The notes under the pieces are model-generated. The model ran no database searches. It had not been told where the DNA came from and saw only the letters and a list, made by a program, of their open reading frames with translations. Shown here piece after piece: positions 1 through 10,656 of a stretch of DNA of 64,000 bases; the first letter of the stretch is position 1, and every line of letters starts with the position of its first letter. The translations under genes and the position numbers were made by a program. Source of the stretch: Hirsutella rhossiliensis (taxonomy: Eukaryota; Ascomycota; Sordariomycetes; Hypocreales; Ophiocordycipitaceae). The stretch lies in the NCBI RefSeq assembly GCF_020360975.1, contig NW_025408675.1, positions 620,001 to 684,000 on the forward strand, given 5' to 3'.

Positions 1-1369
1 CGACGCCGGTGCCACCTCCGGCCCCGGATCCTCGCTGTTTGCACACGGCGTCGAGCTCGTCGAAGATGATGATATGAAGGCTGCTCTCATCCCCTTTCTC
101 CTTGTACTCTTTCTCGGCATCCGCAAACAGCTTTCGAATATTCTCCTCGGACTGACCAACGTACTTATTGAGCACCTCGGGGCCGTTAATGACCTTGGGC
201 GGCCGGGCATTTAGCATCTTACCGATCTGTCTCGCAATCAAGGTCTTTCCAGTTCCCGGGGGGCCGTATAGCAGCATTCCCTTCACGTGGGGAATGCCCA
301 TCTTTGCGACCAGTCCGGGCGGGAAGACGCGCGAGGCGAATGCTCGGCGGAAGATGGTCGCAAACTCGTCGCCGAGTCCGCCGATTCCCATGTCCTCAAA
401 TTTGAAGTCGGGCGCCAGGATGGCATTGGAGTTTGGCTTTGACATGGAGGGCTTCATGTTGAAATCCCCCTTGCCGTCTCGGTGGAAGAGCACACGGGTC
501 TGGTTTGTGAGGATGCCCCTGGCGTTGGCTTCCCGGTACACCTGCTTGTTGGAGTCGTCCGAGGACATTGCAAGGTCCACCAAGCCGACCGTCTTGACAA
601 TTATTAGGAGCGGGATGTTTCGGACGTCCATCAGTATCCTTTGACCAGGCGCCAGCATCTGGTTCTGATAGGTGTCGATGAATATCTTGGACAGCTCGTC
701 CTCGTCGTATGGAACCTCGGTCTTCTTGTTGGGTGAAGCAAAGCCAATCTCCAGGTCCAGCGACCCGAGATAGGCTTTCCCTCCTGATGAGAATGGGTCG
801 TAGAGTTCGCCCGCAAACTGATCTCGCATCGTAATGTTGCACCATAAACGCTGAGGATCGGACAAGCTGATGCAGCCCCGCGGGAAATCTTTGACGGGCT
901 GGGCGGTGACGACGTACTCACCAGCGGGCTGGCCGCCCCGAAGGAGTATGTAGAGATCGGTGCCATCTCGACTGGGGGGGAAGTCTTCGGGATTGACGGC
1001 GCATCTGCAAAGAGGTGAGACGAACGATGACACCGAAGGGGTAAGTGGCTCGAGTGATGCTTACAGGTTCCCGTATATCAGTCTCGCCTGAAGGGATCTG
1101 TCGGACACCTTTTCAACCCTCAGCGGCACCGGTCTTCCGCCGCCTTGCTGGGCAGCCGGGCCTTTCTCGCCGTACCGTTGCATGCCCGGGGATCGCGGCC
1201 CGGCAGCCTGGGACATGCGCGCATCTCCGTACTGGCCTTGGCCGTATGGGTCCCCTCCAGGAGGCTGACGGCTCTGGCCCATGGCTGCTCGTGGGTTGCT
1301 ACCAGGCAGGCCGGGCGCGCCGCCGTACGGCATCCGACCGGCGCCACCAGGCGGAGGGGCTCTCGACAT
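1..1369 (-). CDS. SEC18: Vesicular-fusion ATPase Sec18/NSF, 5' part (cut by window edge)
   Basis: This is the N-terminal part of the NSF-type AAA ATPase that disassembles SNARE complexes after membrane fusion at ER, Golgi and endosome. Exon 1 (1065-1369) encodes a Gly/Pro-rich leader ending in the conserved stretch KVSDRSLQARLIYGNL. A 60-bp intron (1005-1064, GTAAGC...TTTGCAG) follows, then exon 2 (1-1004). Exon 2 holds the NSF N domain and the start of the first ATPase domain: Walker A YGPPGTGKT (about 258-284), the segment LNKYVGQSEENIR, and Walker B IIFDELDAVC near the window edge. The rest of D1 and all of D2 lie outside the window. The start is the only ATG heading the leader frame and matches the usual Pro/Gly-rich fungal N terminus. 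Family assignment is certain; only the exact start is inferred. Confidence 0.95.
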
Positions 1370-1809
1370 GGTGACGTTGCTTTTTGGCAGGTCTCTCTTT
1401 GGTGATGCCTGGTGCGCGGGGGCGTGAGAGAGGTCAGGTGGTCTGGTAGGATATGGATTTGTCTGTGTCGGTCGTGGCTATTGCGTAGAGTGGACGCATA
1501 GGCTGAAGGAAGACGGAAGTTCTGTAGGATGGACAAGCTGGAGCTTTGACAGATGGAGGGACGTCGAGGGCGGCCCCGGTGGTCTCAGTGCTGTTTCAGT
1601 GGTCGTTGCCCGATTCGGCCTAGCCCTGATGTCACAGCCGACGACGCGCCCTCGAGAAAGCATCGCTTGCTCCAAGGCTATTCCAACAACTATGCGTGTT
1701 CCGTCTCGACAAGTTTGATTTCATGAAGACGTCAACTGTCAGCACCGCATCGTCACAAGCCGCAAGTTGCCGCGCCTCGCCACCTAACCTTCTCCTCTAG
1801 AATCGCAAC
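1370..1809. promoter_or_regulatory. Divergent intergenic region between SEC18 and the CIR_N gene
   Basis: This 440-bp stretch separates two head-to-head genes, so it must hold both promoters and leaders. I see a CT-rich tract just before the plus-strand ATG, usual for fungal transcription starts, and no TATA box I would defend. Confidence 0.6.
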
Positions 1810-2853
1810 ATGCCACTGTAAGCTTCATCCTTTGCCGCGCCGTTCCCTCTCCTCCTGACAGTAAAATACAGGCACTTGCTCGGCAAAAAGTCATGGAACG
1901 TCTACAATGCCGACAACATCGCTCGAGTCCGCCGCGACGAGGCTGCGGCCAAGGCGGCCGAAGAGGCTGAGGAGCAGCGCATGCAGGAGATTGACGCCCA
2001 GCGCCGACTTGCCATCTTACGAGGAGAAGCGCCGCCGCCGGTCGATGAGGCCAAGGACGGCGGCGAATCCAGGGATGTTGGGATATTGACGGACACCTCG
2101 CGCAACGAATACGACGGTGGTGCGCGGCGCAAAAGAAAGCGACCTGGCGAAGACGATACCGACTTCGAGCTGCGGCTCGCAAAGGACAGGAACGAGGCCC
2201 CGAAAAAGACACCCGGCGACGTGCGCCAGCAAACCAGCTCGGCGCCCATAGTGGATCGCACCGGCCACATCGACCTCTTTGGAGACGAGCGAAGCAGAGC
2301 TCACGCCCAAAAGAATGAGGAGGCAGAGGACGAGGCGCGGAAAAAGAAGAGAGAGTACGAGGACCAATACACGATGCGCTTCTCCAATGCCGCGGGCAAG
2401 GAGGGGCTCGCCCGCCCGTGGTATTCCCAACAAGACATGATGGCCTTGGGAGAAGCACCATCAAAGGACGTGTGGGGCAACGAGGATCCGCGACGAAAGG
2501 CGAGGGAAGCGCAGCGGCTGGCCGTCAATGATCCCTTGGCGATGATGAAGCGAGGCGCCGCCAAGGTCAGAGAGGTGAAGCAAGAGCGCAAGAAGCTGCA
2601 GGATGGGCGGGAAGAGGAACTTAGACGGCTGAGGAAAGAAGATCGTCGTCGCAAAAGGGAAAGGAGGCATCATGAGAGGGACCGCGGGCACCGGCATCGC
2701 TCACTTACTGGACGGTCCGAGATGCGGCGGTCAAGAGACCGCATCGATAGAGTTGGAGAAGACCACAGCAAGAGGGGACGCAGAGAGGAAGAACGGCCCC
2801 GTCGACACGATTCTCCTCGCCGGCCCAGAGACGCCATGAGACATGATTCATGA
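1810..2853 (+). CDS. CIR_N-domain protein, LENG1-like, putative spliceosome-associated factor
   Basis: The protein has 329 residues in two exons: a tiny exon 1 (1810-1817, MPL) and exon 2 (1872-2853), joined across a 54-bp intron (1818-1871, GTAAGC...TACAG). Splicing restores the family start MPLHLLGKKSWNVYN followed by NADNIARVRRDEA, the signature of the CBF1-interacting corepressor N-terminal domain found in human LENG1 and CIR1. The middle is charged and coiled-coil prone (KAAEEAEEQ). A conserved block GLARPWYSQ lies near residue 180. The C-terminal 100 residues are Arg/Glu/Asp/Ser-rich with RS-like dipeptides, which suggests a nuclear, RNA-processing role. The family is clear; the molecular function is inferred from homologues. 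The gene ends 113 bp from the convergent neighbour. Confidence 0.85.
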
Positions 2854-2966
2854 ATTACCGACTATAAATGACAGATCGAATAGATGCATCGTACAGTGTC
2901 AAGATAAACACGCCTTCGGCCTCCGTCCCAGTGTATGTTTCGTCCAACCCGGGTCTCGCGAGGGCG

Positions 2967-3569
2967 TTACTTTTCCGTCCAAGGTAGCTTGATCTCGACG
3001 GGTCGCATGTCCTTGTCCACCATGGCCACGATATCCCGCGCCTCCATCTTCTTCAACGCCGCCTCGACCTTTTGATACGTGGCCTGGCTCAAGCCTTGTC
3101 TCTGATCGCAGTAAACATCGAGCCCTTCCTTGGTGAAGAGCGTAGGCGCAAACCAAGTGACGGCCCACCTCTCCTTGGCGCCCTCGGCCGTCGTCTCCTC
3201 GCCCCAGCCCAGGACCTCCCAGTGGCTGCCGACGAAGAAGAGCCAGCCCTTGCCGCGCCAGTCCCAGCCTGGGCCGGCAGCAGCCTGAGTGTCGACGCCC
3301 TCGACCGTCTTGCGCACGCCCGTCTTGCCCGTCGGCTCGTACTCGACGAGGTCGTCGATGCGGGCGCGGCCGTCGGGCTTGGCGGCGAGCGGCGTGTAGC
3401 TGATGCGGACGTTGCGCGCGGAGCGCCACATGGACAGCGTCGAGTGGGTGACGGTCCAGGTGCCGGCGAGCCAGTCGGTGGGCGGTGGAGGGCGGCGCTC
3501 GACGGGGCCCGAGGGGGTGGCCGAGTACTTGGACGGGAGGTTGAGGGCTATGCCTTCGGGGGCGGCCAT
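2967..3569 (-). CDS. Conserved fungal hypothetical protein, lipocalin-like
   Basis: A single-exon gene of 200 residues. No signal peptide or membrane segment is visible, so it is probably cytosolic. Near residue 34 it has LAGTWTVTHST, a GxW-type first strand typical of lipocalin or calycin barrels. Alternating strand-like segments follow: MWRSARNVRISY, GWLFFVGSHWEVLGW and ERWAVTWFAPTLF. The last 45 residues look helical (QATYQKVEAALKKMEA). Tryptophan content is high, as in fungal lipocalin-like proteins. Ligand and role are unknown. The start at 3569 is the first ATG and gives the typical hydrophilic N terminus MAAPEG. Confidence 0.75.
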   Translation of the reverse strand: MAAPEGIALNLPSKYSATPSGPVERRPPPPTDWLAGTWTVTHSTLSMWRSARNVRISYTPLAAKPDGRARIDDLVEYEPTGKTGVRKTVEGVDTQAAAGPGWDWRGKGWLFFVGSHWEVLGWGEETTAEGAKERWAVTWFAPTLFTKEGLDVYCDQRQGLSQATYQKVEAALKKMEARDIVAMVDKDMRPVEIKLPWTEK

Positions 3570-6500
3570 TGCGGATGGCGTTCAAGGTCCGAGGAGAGGG
3601 TGCGATGGGTCTGAGAGAGCTTGCATGTCAGCCAATGTGACTGAGTCTGGGGATCCAAGACAAGACGGCGCTCCTGGCCAGATGAGGTATGCAGAATGGG
3701 CTCAGTAGTCGCAGATTTATGTGAACACAGCCATTGTGAGAATTAGTCGTTGAATTCCATTCCGAGCTCGTTGGTTCGGAGAGGGAACAAGTGATATCGA
3801 GCGCAGGGTCTGATTGGACGAGGTGCGACGAGGTGCGACTACGTCATGCTAGGGGCGCAGGGGGTGTCAGTGTCGAAGACAAGGACTTTCCTTTTTCCCG
3901 TTCCGCCACTGACAGACGGCAGTTGCTCATCTGCTAGGCCAAGCCAGGCAACTGCCCGCAGCCAGCGCGTGGCAAAGGCGGTGAGGCAGAACATATGAGC
4001 AAAGGATTCTCCAACGAGGGCAGACAGCAAGTGGCCAATCCCTCACGAGAGCCTAGGCCACGTTCCCGAGCGACGGTTCCATCCTATGAGATGATGCCCC
4101 ATCATCCACGCCTGTGCAGGCGTCTTTTCAGCCCAGAGGGACCATGGGCGTTCGCATTGTCCCGTCCAGTATGTATGTACGCAAGTGTAGATTGCGTAGG
4201 GAGCACGCCATGCAGACGTAGATACATAAAACCGCGCAGGGAGAAGAAGAAGAAAGGAAGATGGAGACGTGCGTATGAGTTGTTCGGCCGTTTGTTGGAG
4301 GAGGCGTGTGCATCATGCCCCCGTTCTCGAGGGGTCCTCGTCGATAGGTCCAGTTGCAGCGGCAGGGTCCCGGCGTCAGGGGGGCGGCGGCTGCTTTGCT
4401 GTGTTGTCTCCTGTCGACGACGACAATCCGTTATTACGCTCATCGGGGCCGTCGTGGGGGTGGCGGTGGGTGTGGTGGTGGGTGAAAAATCGGTGTAGGC
4501 ATCTGGTGGTAATGGGAGAGCCGAGGCCACGGATACCTACAAAGCTGCACAGTAGACGGGTCCCTCAGGGCCGGATCTGACTGTGTGGGGCACCTTGCTC
4601 GACACAACGATGCTCTGACACGTTTTCCAGGGCGCCTTCTGTGACGGATGGCTCTGACTGCTCAAGCGGCCGGGATGGCAGGACGCAGTGTAACCCGGCC
4701 GTGTGCGGGTAGAGCGAGTCGAGGTGGAGGCTTATCAATGGATCCCGTCCCCGACGCACTCGCCCGACAAGGCGCGCCTGATGCCAGCTCCCGAGGCTGC
4801 TACGGTCTGCGGCGGCTGGCATTGCCGTGACAATCTTGGTCTTTTTGGCCGCTGGATGTGGTAAACGAGGCATTTACAACAAAGCAAAGACGGTGCAGGG
4901 AGCAAGAAAACAGGGCCATGGTCCACTCGACAAGTACCCGTCTATCGTCCGTACACATGGCAATCGCTCCATGGCAATTCTGCGTTGTCCTCGTTCGCCG
5001 GCGGCTGCACGAGCTGAGGCGGCGCGATGGGTTGCAGTGCTGATGAGGGGTGTACAGCGACTCACTCGCACTTACAGAGGGGTCAACCAACCCGCAACGC
5101 GGTGGCCTGCGCATCAGCGTTGCATGGCACGTTTGTCGTCGACGATTTTAATCTTCGCTTCTGTTTTGGGTGCGTTGGCCGAAGAGGCCTTTGCTCCGTG
5201 GTTGGCCTAGGGTAGGCGGATGATACTGGATGCATGCATGCAAGAGGGATGACGGCGGGCCAACGACATGGCCATGTTGGTGCTGGAGGGGACTCGCTTG
5301 AGAGTCGACATGGCTAGAGGCATCTACCCGGCAGCCATTGCCACCTTGTGCTCTGGATCTGCTGCACATACTCGGTACACGCCTCGATGCTTCCCGCTCT
5401 GCCTTGCCGGGGAAAAGGGGCGGCGCCTCGTAGGCAGGCCAGCAGGCAGGCCAGCAGGCAAGTTTCTATCAGACCAGTAACGCACCGAAGAAAGCACAGC
5501 ATGGCGAGGCGGTCGTGTACGTACATACAGCACACGCAAACCCGGGTCGGCATCTCCGAAGGGCTTGCCAATGGGACGACGAGGAAACAAAGTGCAGTCT
5601 CTTGAGGGCTGGCACGCAGAGGCGAGATACGTCAGACAGGCCTCGTCTCGAATCATCATGGCAGGAGAAACATGCAGTCATTCGATTCGGCCAAGGTCTT
5701 GTCTCAAGGCAGTTGGTGGCGCCGTCTGCCTAGCAGTTTGCCTAGCAGTGAAGAGCTTTTCTCTGCTAGTCATTTGCTTTGTCACTACCAAGTATGATAG
5801 GCACTTAACTAATTACTGCTGGATGGAATGGCGGGGGAGGCAGCTGGGGGTGGGGACGGGCACAGCAAGTCCCGGTACCCTGCCGGTATCGCGCCGCGCA
5901 CCCACCGCAGCCGACGCAACCTCCGAGATACTCTGTCGGGCAATTGCCTTTCCCGGAGCATGGCGAGCATGGCCTGCCAGGCATCTTGACAACGCATCAA
6001 CCGCCTTGCCCGACGCTCCGCACTGGGCTGCTGCACTCGTGCCTAACGGACGTCCTATCCAACCGACAAGAAACGAAAAAGAAAGTGGGCAAAGAAAAAG
6101 GAAGCTCTTTTTTTTTCGGACACAGAGCTTCGGCTAATAGCGTCACTGTCGTTTCCCCTCCATTCTTCCTTTGTCTACCTAGTCTTTCATCTGCCTCACG
6201 AATCTTGCACGTACGTACAGTAATTAAGTTACATACATTGACGCTCGTACATACATGTTCATGCATCAAGCACGGCTGGCTCGTCTCCCGCTCTACGCCA
6301 TTGGCGTGTGCCCATCTGCCCATCTGCCCATCTGCTCATCCTGCCCATCCTCCCCATCTGCCCTTGGCCTCGTCGCCGCGGCCATGTACTTGCAGCGGCT
6401 CGGTACCGGACCTTGTCGGTCTGCCGCCTCTTCCTCTCGACCCCAAAGGCTGGTGGTGGATTACCTGCAGCCACCATCGGTCCATCGCCTCGACGCCGCG

Positions 6501-7138
6501 TTGATCTGGGCACTAATGAAAAAAAAAAAGCTTTGCTGTCTCGTTCACTTTCCACACATGTGCCCGATCCGCGCCCTCCGTCATCACAGCGCCCCGAGTA
6601 TCTGGGCCTTTGCCTGTCTGGCACACACCACACACCTCACCCCCTGGTCTCCACTCCCTCACATCTCCCTATGTGTTCTATGTGTTCTTTGCCTGCTAGT
6701 GGTAGTAGAGGTACTCGGCATACTGTTACATACACACATACACGTACACGCATATACGCACACATGCATCGTTCTTTTGTTCATGTCTCTCTCTCACAGT
6801 CAAATATTTTATCATCACATCTTTTCCAATCTGGCCAATGCCTTGACCTTTGCTGCTCACACGCCTCCCCCCTGTTGACTGCTTCTCCTCTAACTCGCCG
6901 GCTCAAGCTGGGGAAAGCCAGGCGCCAGCCCAGCCTGGCTCCACCACGCACCATCGTGTTACTCCACTCCATGCACGCCGCCATGATGGTCTCGTCCTTC
7001 TCTTCCCTCTGCCCAAGTCTCATCCCTCTCTCGTGCCTTTCCCTCTTGGACATGGAGCGGGGTTGTCCGTCGACGAATAGACTCGTCCCCTTCAGTCTGA
7101 GCATGTCGTCCGGCCAAGGCATGTAGCAAGGGAAAAAC
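3570..7138. other. Long region without a supported gene
   Basis: Many short open frames exist on both strands but none shows a recognisable domain, consistent codon use or splicing logic. Visible low-complexity features are a GGCAGGCCAGCA repeat near 5430-5462, CCCATCTG repeats near 6308-6362, a poly-A run near 6520, and a purine/pyrimidine ACAY-type microsatellite near 6720-6770. The last part probably holds the promoter and long leader of the gene starting at 7375. Confidence 0.5.
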
Positions 7139-7146
7139 TATAAAAG
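7139..7146 (+). promoter_or_regulatory. TATA box upstream of the coiled-coil protein gene
   Basis: TATAAAAG lies 229 bp upstream of the ATG at 7375. It is followed by a long CT-rich block (about 7165-7310), the arrangement expected for a fungal core promoter with transcription starting at the end of the pyrimidine tract. Confidence 0.5.
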
Positions 7147-7374
7147 GGGCTCCCGTGGCCGGGATGGATCCATCCTCTCCTTGTTTCCTTTCCATCACTT
7201 TTGCCGGCACATCTTCTCCAAGACCTGCTGCTCCATTCCAGTATCGTGCCATCTTCCTCCCTCCTCTTCTACCCCCTTCACGCCTCCTACCCCAGGCAAC
7301 CAGGCCTCTCACCCCAAGTGGTGTAGAGTCATACAAACAACCACTCGACCTTGTCATCGCCCCAATTCATTGCA

Positions 7375-8196
7375 ATGTCGGGCCCCTACTCCCACGTTGC
7401 ATACTCCATGCCAATGGCTGTCCCCTCCAAGGGGAACCAATACCCCACGTACAGCCAGTACTCCGTGTCCCCTCCGGAATGCGACGACTCCATCAGCTCG
7501 GCCTCGGGCGTCGCCTCGTACAGCAACAGCGGTTACTCGGCCACCTCGGCCAGCTACGTCGGCTACTCTGCCGGAGATTACGACACCACCGGCTCTGCTA
7601 GCGGCCTCGACTTTCAGGAATACATGCAGGAGCGCTTCGCAAACTCCTTCAACCCCATCCCCCTGGATCGCAGCATGGCGGTCCAAGCGCAGACGTGAGT
7701 GCAGACTTTCCTCCCTTGAGCCGACCACCCGCATCCAGCAACACCAACTACCGAGCCTGGCAGAATTGGATGCCGTGCGCGCGCTTCCCCAGAATGTGTC
7801 TCGGTGGCTGACAAAGCTGCAGATCCGGAAAGCTCAACGCAAAGCACCGCGAGCTCGTCGACTTGCAGAAGCAGGCCCAAGCTCGCCTTGCGAAGACGCG
7901 CGAGCGGTTTCAGGAGGGCATGCGTGATGCGCGCGAGGTGCGCGGAGACTTGGAATGGACTCAGAAGAAGGTTTCGTAAGTTGCGCCCGCGATTTCCCGA
8001 GAGCCCAGGGACTGTCACGAGCTCGTGTCACAGTGACAACGAGCACAAATTCCCTGCTACAGTGGCAGCTGGGTGTTACACCATGAGCTTGGGCTGACCA
8101 ATTTTCTTGCGCAGTTCGCTCCAGTCAAAAGCCTCTCGCAAGCATCCCAAGGAATACGGCAAGGCTCGCGCGCGATATCCGTCTCCCGAGTGTTAG
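7375..8196 (+). CDS. Small conserved fungal protein with Ser/Tyr-rich N terminus and basic coiled coil
   Basis: Three exons (7375-7694, 7823-7975, 8115-8196) with introns of 128 and 139 bp (GTGAGT...CTGCAG and GTAAGT...GCGCAG) give 184 residues. Both junctions restore a continuous helix: QAQT-SGKLNAKHRELVDLQ at the first and WTQKKVS-SLQSKASRKH at the second. The N-terminal 105 residues are low-complexity (Tyr, Ser, Gly, Pro) and end in the conserved-looking block FQEYMQERFANSFNPIPLD. The C-terminal 75 residues form a charged helix (QAQARLAKTRERFQEGMRD) and a basic tail ending in RARYPSPEC. Similar proteins appear to be widespread in Hypocreales, but I know of no assigned function. There is no signal peptide or membrane segment. 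Confidence 0.8.
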
Positions 8197-9380
8197 GCTG
8201 CCCAAGCTGCACCACTTGCCACGCCTTTCCTCACGACTTGACGGCCTGCCATTTCTACACTTCTTGAAAAGCACTTCTTTGACATATTGCAACGGAGCAA
8301 ATAAGGGGGCAGAAGAGACGTTCTCATGGTGCCAGCACACAAATGGGCATCTTCGCCATCTTCTCAGCCCCGGCGAAATAACGACACCAGAACTGACTCT
8401 CATCAAAATGTATATTAAAAAAAGCCCTACGGATGAACTGACGTCGAAAATGGGTGGCGCCAGCGCGGCAATCTTGCATTGCGTTAGATGCGGGATCCCC
8501 ATGCAGTTTCATGAGCCCCTGCAGTTGGCGGCAACTAGTCGCGCCCCGTCTCTTCTCACAAGCGAGACTTGCGGCCGCTGGCAACAGGGTAGGGGTGTGT
8601 GAACGTGGCTGGCTTCATGTGACCACGATTTATGATTGGATGGATTTGGCGGGACGAACCGGGGGGATGGTCGAGGGTACGCCTCGTTTCTTGCGTCTGC
8701 GGGTACTGGGGGACGCTGGTGCCAGGGCTACAGGGGGGTATGTTTGGTTGCGTGTCGAGCCGGATCATGGCGCCGATATCCCATGCTCCGCAGGAGCTGT
8801 TCCAGCCGTAGGGCAGAGGAGACCCAGCTCCCGGGATAGCGCAGGGATCATTGCGGGACGGATGGATTGGTCTGGGAAACGCTTTGCCGAGCAGGGCAAG
8901 ATACTGCTTCTTTGGGGTAACCGCAACGAAGGGAGGCGAGAGATACTGCTTCATTTGGCAGAGTATGTATTGCTCGGGGCACGGTGGAGTGCTTGTCGAA
9001 GCTAGGCTGCGTCAGCTCCTAGTAAATACCATGCTCGGTACAGCTTCGTGACGTGGCTAAACAAGGGGCCCAAGACGTGATGGAGCCCCTCAGCCGGCAC
9101 ACAAGGAGGCCCTCACGTGTCGAATCCTTGGACAAACTTCCATGAGCGATCCGAGCCATGTGATTGGAAAAGAAAATTGCCGAGAGGAGCGTCGACGGCT
9201 GGCTCAAGAAAGGGGGGTGTCCTTGGGACCCTGTGTAAGTGGTTGGAAGAAGTGTCACGTGACACGCGGTCGTGGCCGGAGTAGGAAGCAAGGTAGCCCA
9301 AGGACAGGGTGAACAACTTCCGGCCACGGGAGGGTGGAGGGTGTATCTGTATTTTGAAAGTCGTCTGAGACATTCGTGGC
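8197..9380. other. Intergenic region, no gene seen
   Basis: 3' flanks of two convergent genes. Open frames on both strands here (8454-9005, 8556-8954) lack any recognisable motif and antagonise each other; I see no RNA gene or repeat. Confidence 0.5.
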
Positions 9381-9959
9381 TCATGTCGCATCGGAAGCCG
9401 CCGCCGTCGTCCGCAAGTCGCACAAGTTCCACGAGCCCCTGGTCTGCAGACCGCGGGCCTTTTCGAGCTTCTTCCAAGGATTCTGGTTCGAGTCGGGATC
9501 GTAGTAGCCCTCATACCAGGGTCCCCGCGAGGGATCGTCAAAATGCCTCCCATGCTGGTGCTGGCCCCCCTGCTGGGGCTGGTGGCGGTTGAATGGGGAG
9601 CCCGTGAACCCTGTTCCTGGGGGCGGACGGTCTGGTAAACCGGCCGGGCGCGACGACATCACACCGCCAGATGGCCCGCTCTCTGGCACCGTCGCCCCAG
9701 GCGCAGCGCCATCGTTGTGATCGTCGTCGTCGTCGAGGGATATCTCGTCCGCGTTCGCCGGCTGCCTACCCGCTGCGCCATGGCTCGGCTGCTGCGACGG
9801 CGCGGGGGGATTCGACGCCCCGCCACCCCCGTGCGCGTCCGTCATGAAGGCATCTGCCCCGACGTCGTGCCTGCGCTTCTTGAGCGGCCTGTCCTGCATG
9901 CCAAAGGACGAGAACCCCAACATCTGCGACATGGCGGCCTCGTCGGCCTCGGGGTCCAT
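9381..9959 (-). CDS. Conserved hypothetical protein, acidic and proline-rich
   Basis: Single exon, 192 residues. The frame is open far upstream, but the family-like start is MDPEADEAAMSQMLGFSSFG at 9959; the upstream part has leader-like Pro/Ser/His composition. The N terminus continues with a basic, nuclear-signal-like RPLKKRRH. An acidic run (SLDDDDDHND) sits in the middle, then a Pro/Gly/Gln-rich linker. The C-terminal block PWYEGYYDPDSNQNPWKKLE (residues about 145-165) is the best candidate for a conserved motif. No enzyme domain is visible. The pattern of a short N-terminal motif, disordered linker and short C-terminal motif suggests a nuclear adaptor, but this is inference. Confidence 0.7.
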   Translation of the reverse strand: MDPEADEAAMSQMLGFSSFGMQDRPLKKRRHDVGADAFMTDAHGGGGASNPPAPSQQPSHGAAGRQPANADEISLDDDDDHNDGAAPGATVPESGPSGGVMSSRPAGLPDRPPPGTGFTGSPFNRHQPQQGGQHQHGRHFDDPSRGPWYEGYYDPDSNQNPWKKLEKARGLQTRGSWNLCDLRTTAAASDAT

Positions 9960-10656
9960 GATGACGGGCGGCGGGGTTGTGCGCCGAGGGCAGCTGTTGC
10001 CAGGTGGCAGGGACGAGGGACTTGCGACGCGAGGGGTGTTTGAATGAGTAGAGTACGATTGAGGAGAAGAGGGAACGGCGTGGGTGGTGAGCGTCAAGGG
10101 TGCGTGAGTTGGAGGTCGATCTGGCGTGTTCGTGGGGTGGAGTTGCAGTCGAGGTAGGATCTGGAATGAGGCTGCGGCCGGGGTCGCGTGATGAGTTGCA
10201 GCCTTGCAGGGTCCTTCTAGACAGATCTGGCTTAGTCCCGATCGGGAAAAACGGCTTACGTAGTCCATTGCACCTAGCCGTTCAACTTGCCCGGGTACCT
10301 GCCATAAACCACGTCGTTCGCCCTCCGCCCTCCACGTTTTCAGAGCCTTCACATCTGGGGGTCGAACAGTCAAGTGATTGCCACGCGCCGTTGCGTCGAC
10401 GGCTGCTTCAATATATTCGTCTCTGTATCCTAGGGAATCCACATCGCAAAATACCCGCGGACAAGCCGGAATACCGACGATAACCGTTCTCATCATCGTC
10501 GTCCTGTTCGCGCCCTGCCGTCCTGGGAGAAAAGAGACCAAAAAGCCAACGCCATGCATACGCAGGTGCTCGCGGCCATTCATGAGTGGAATGCCAAGGC
10601 GAACGGGACACCAAACTCCCACCCCGTCTTCCCATTGTCTACAACGCGTCCAGAGT
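9960..10656. other. Intergenic region between two minus-strand genes
   Basis: About 700 bp containing the promoter and leader of the 9381-9959 gene and the 3' flank of DGK1. No additional gene is supported. Confidence 0.5.
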
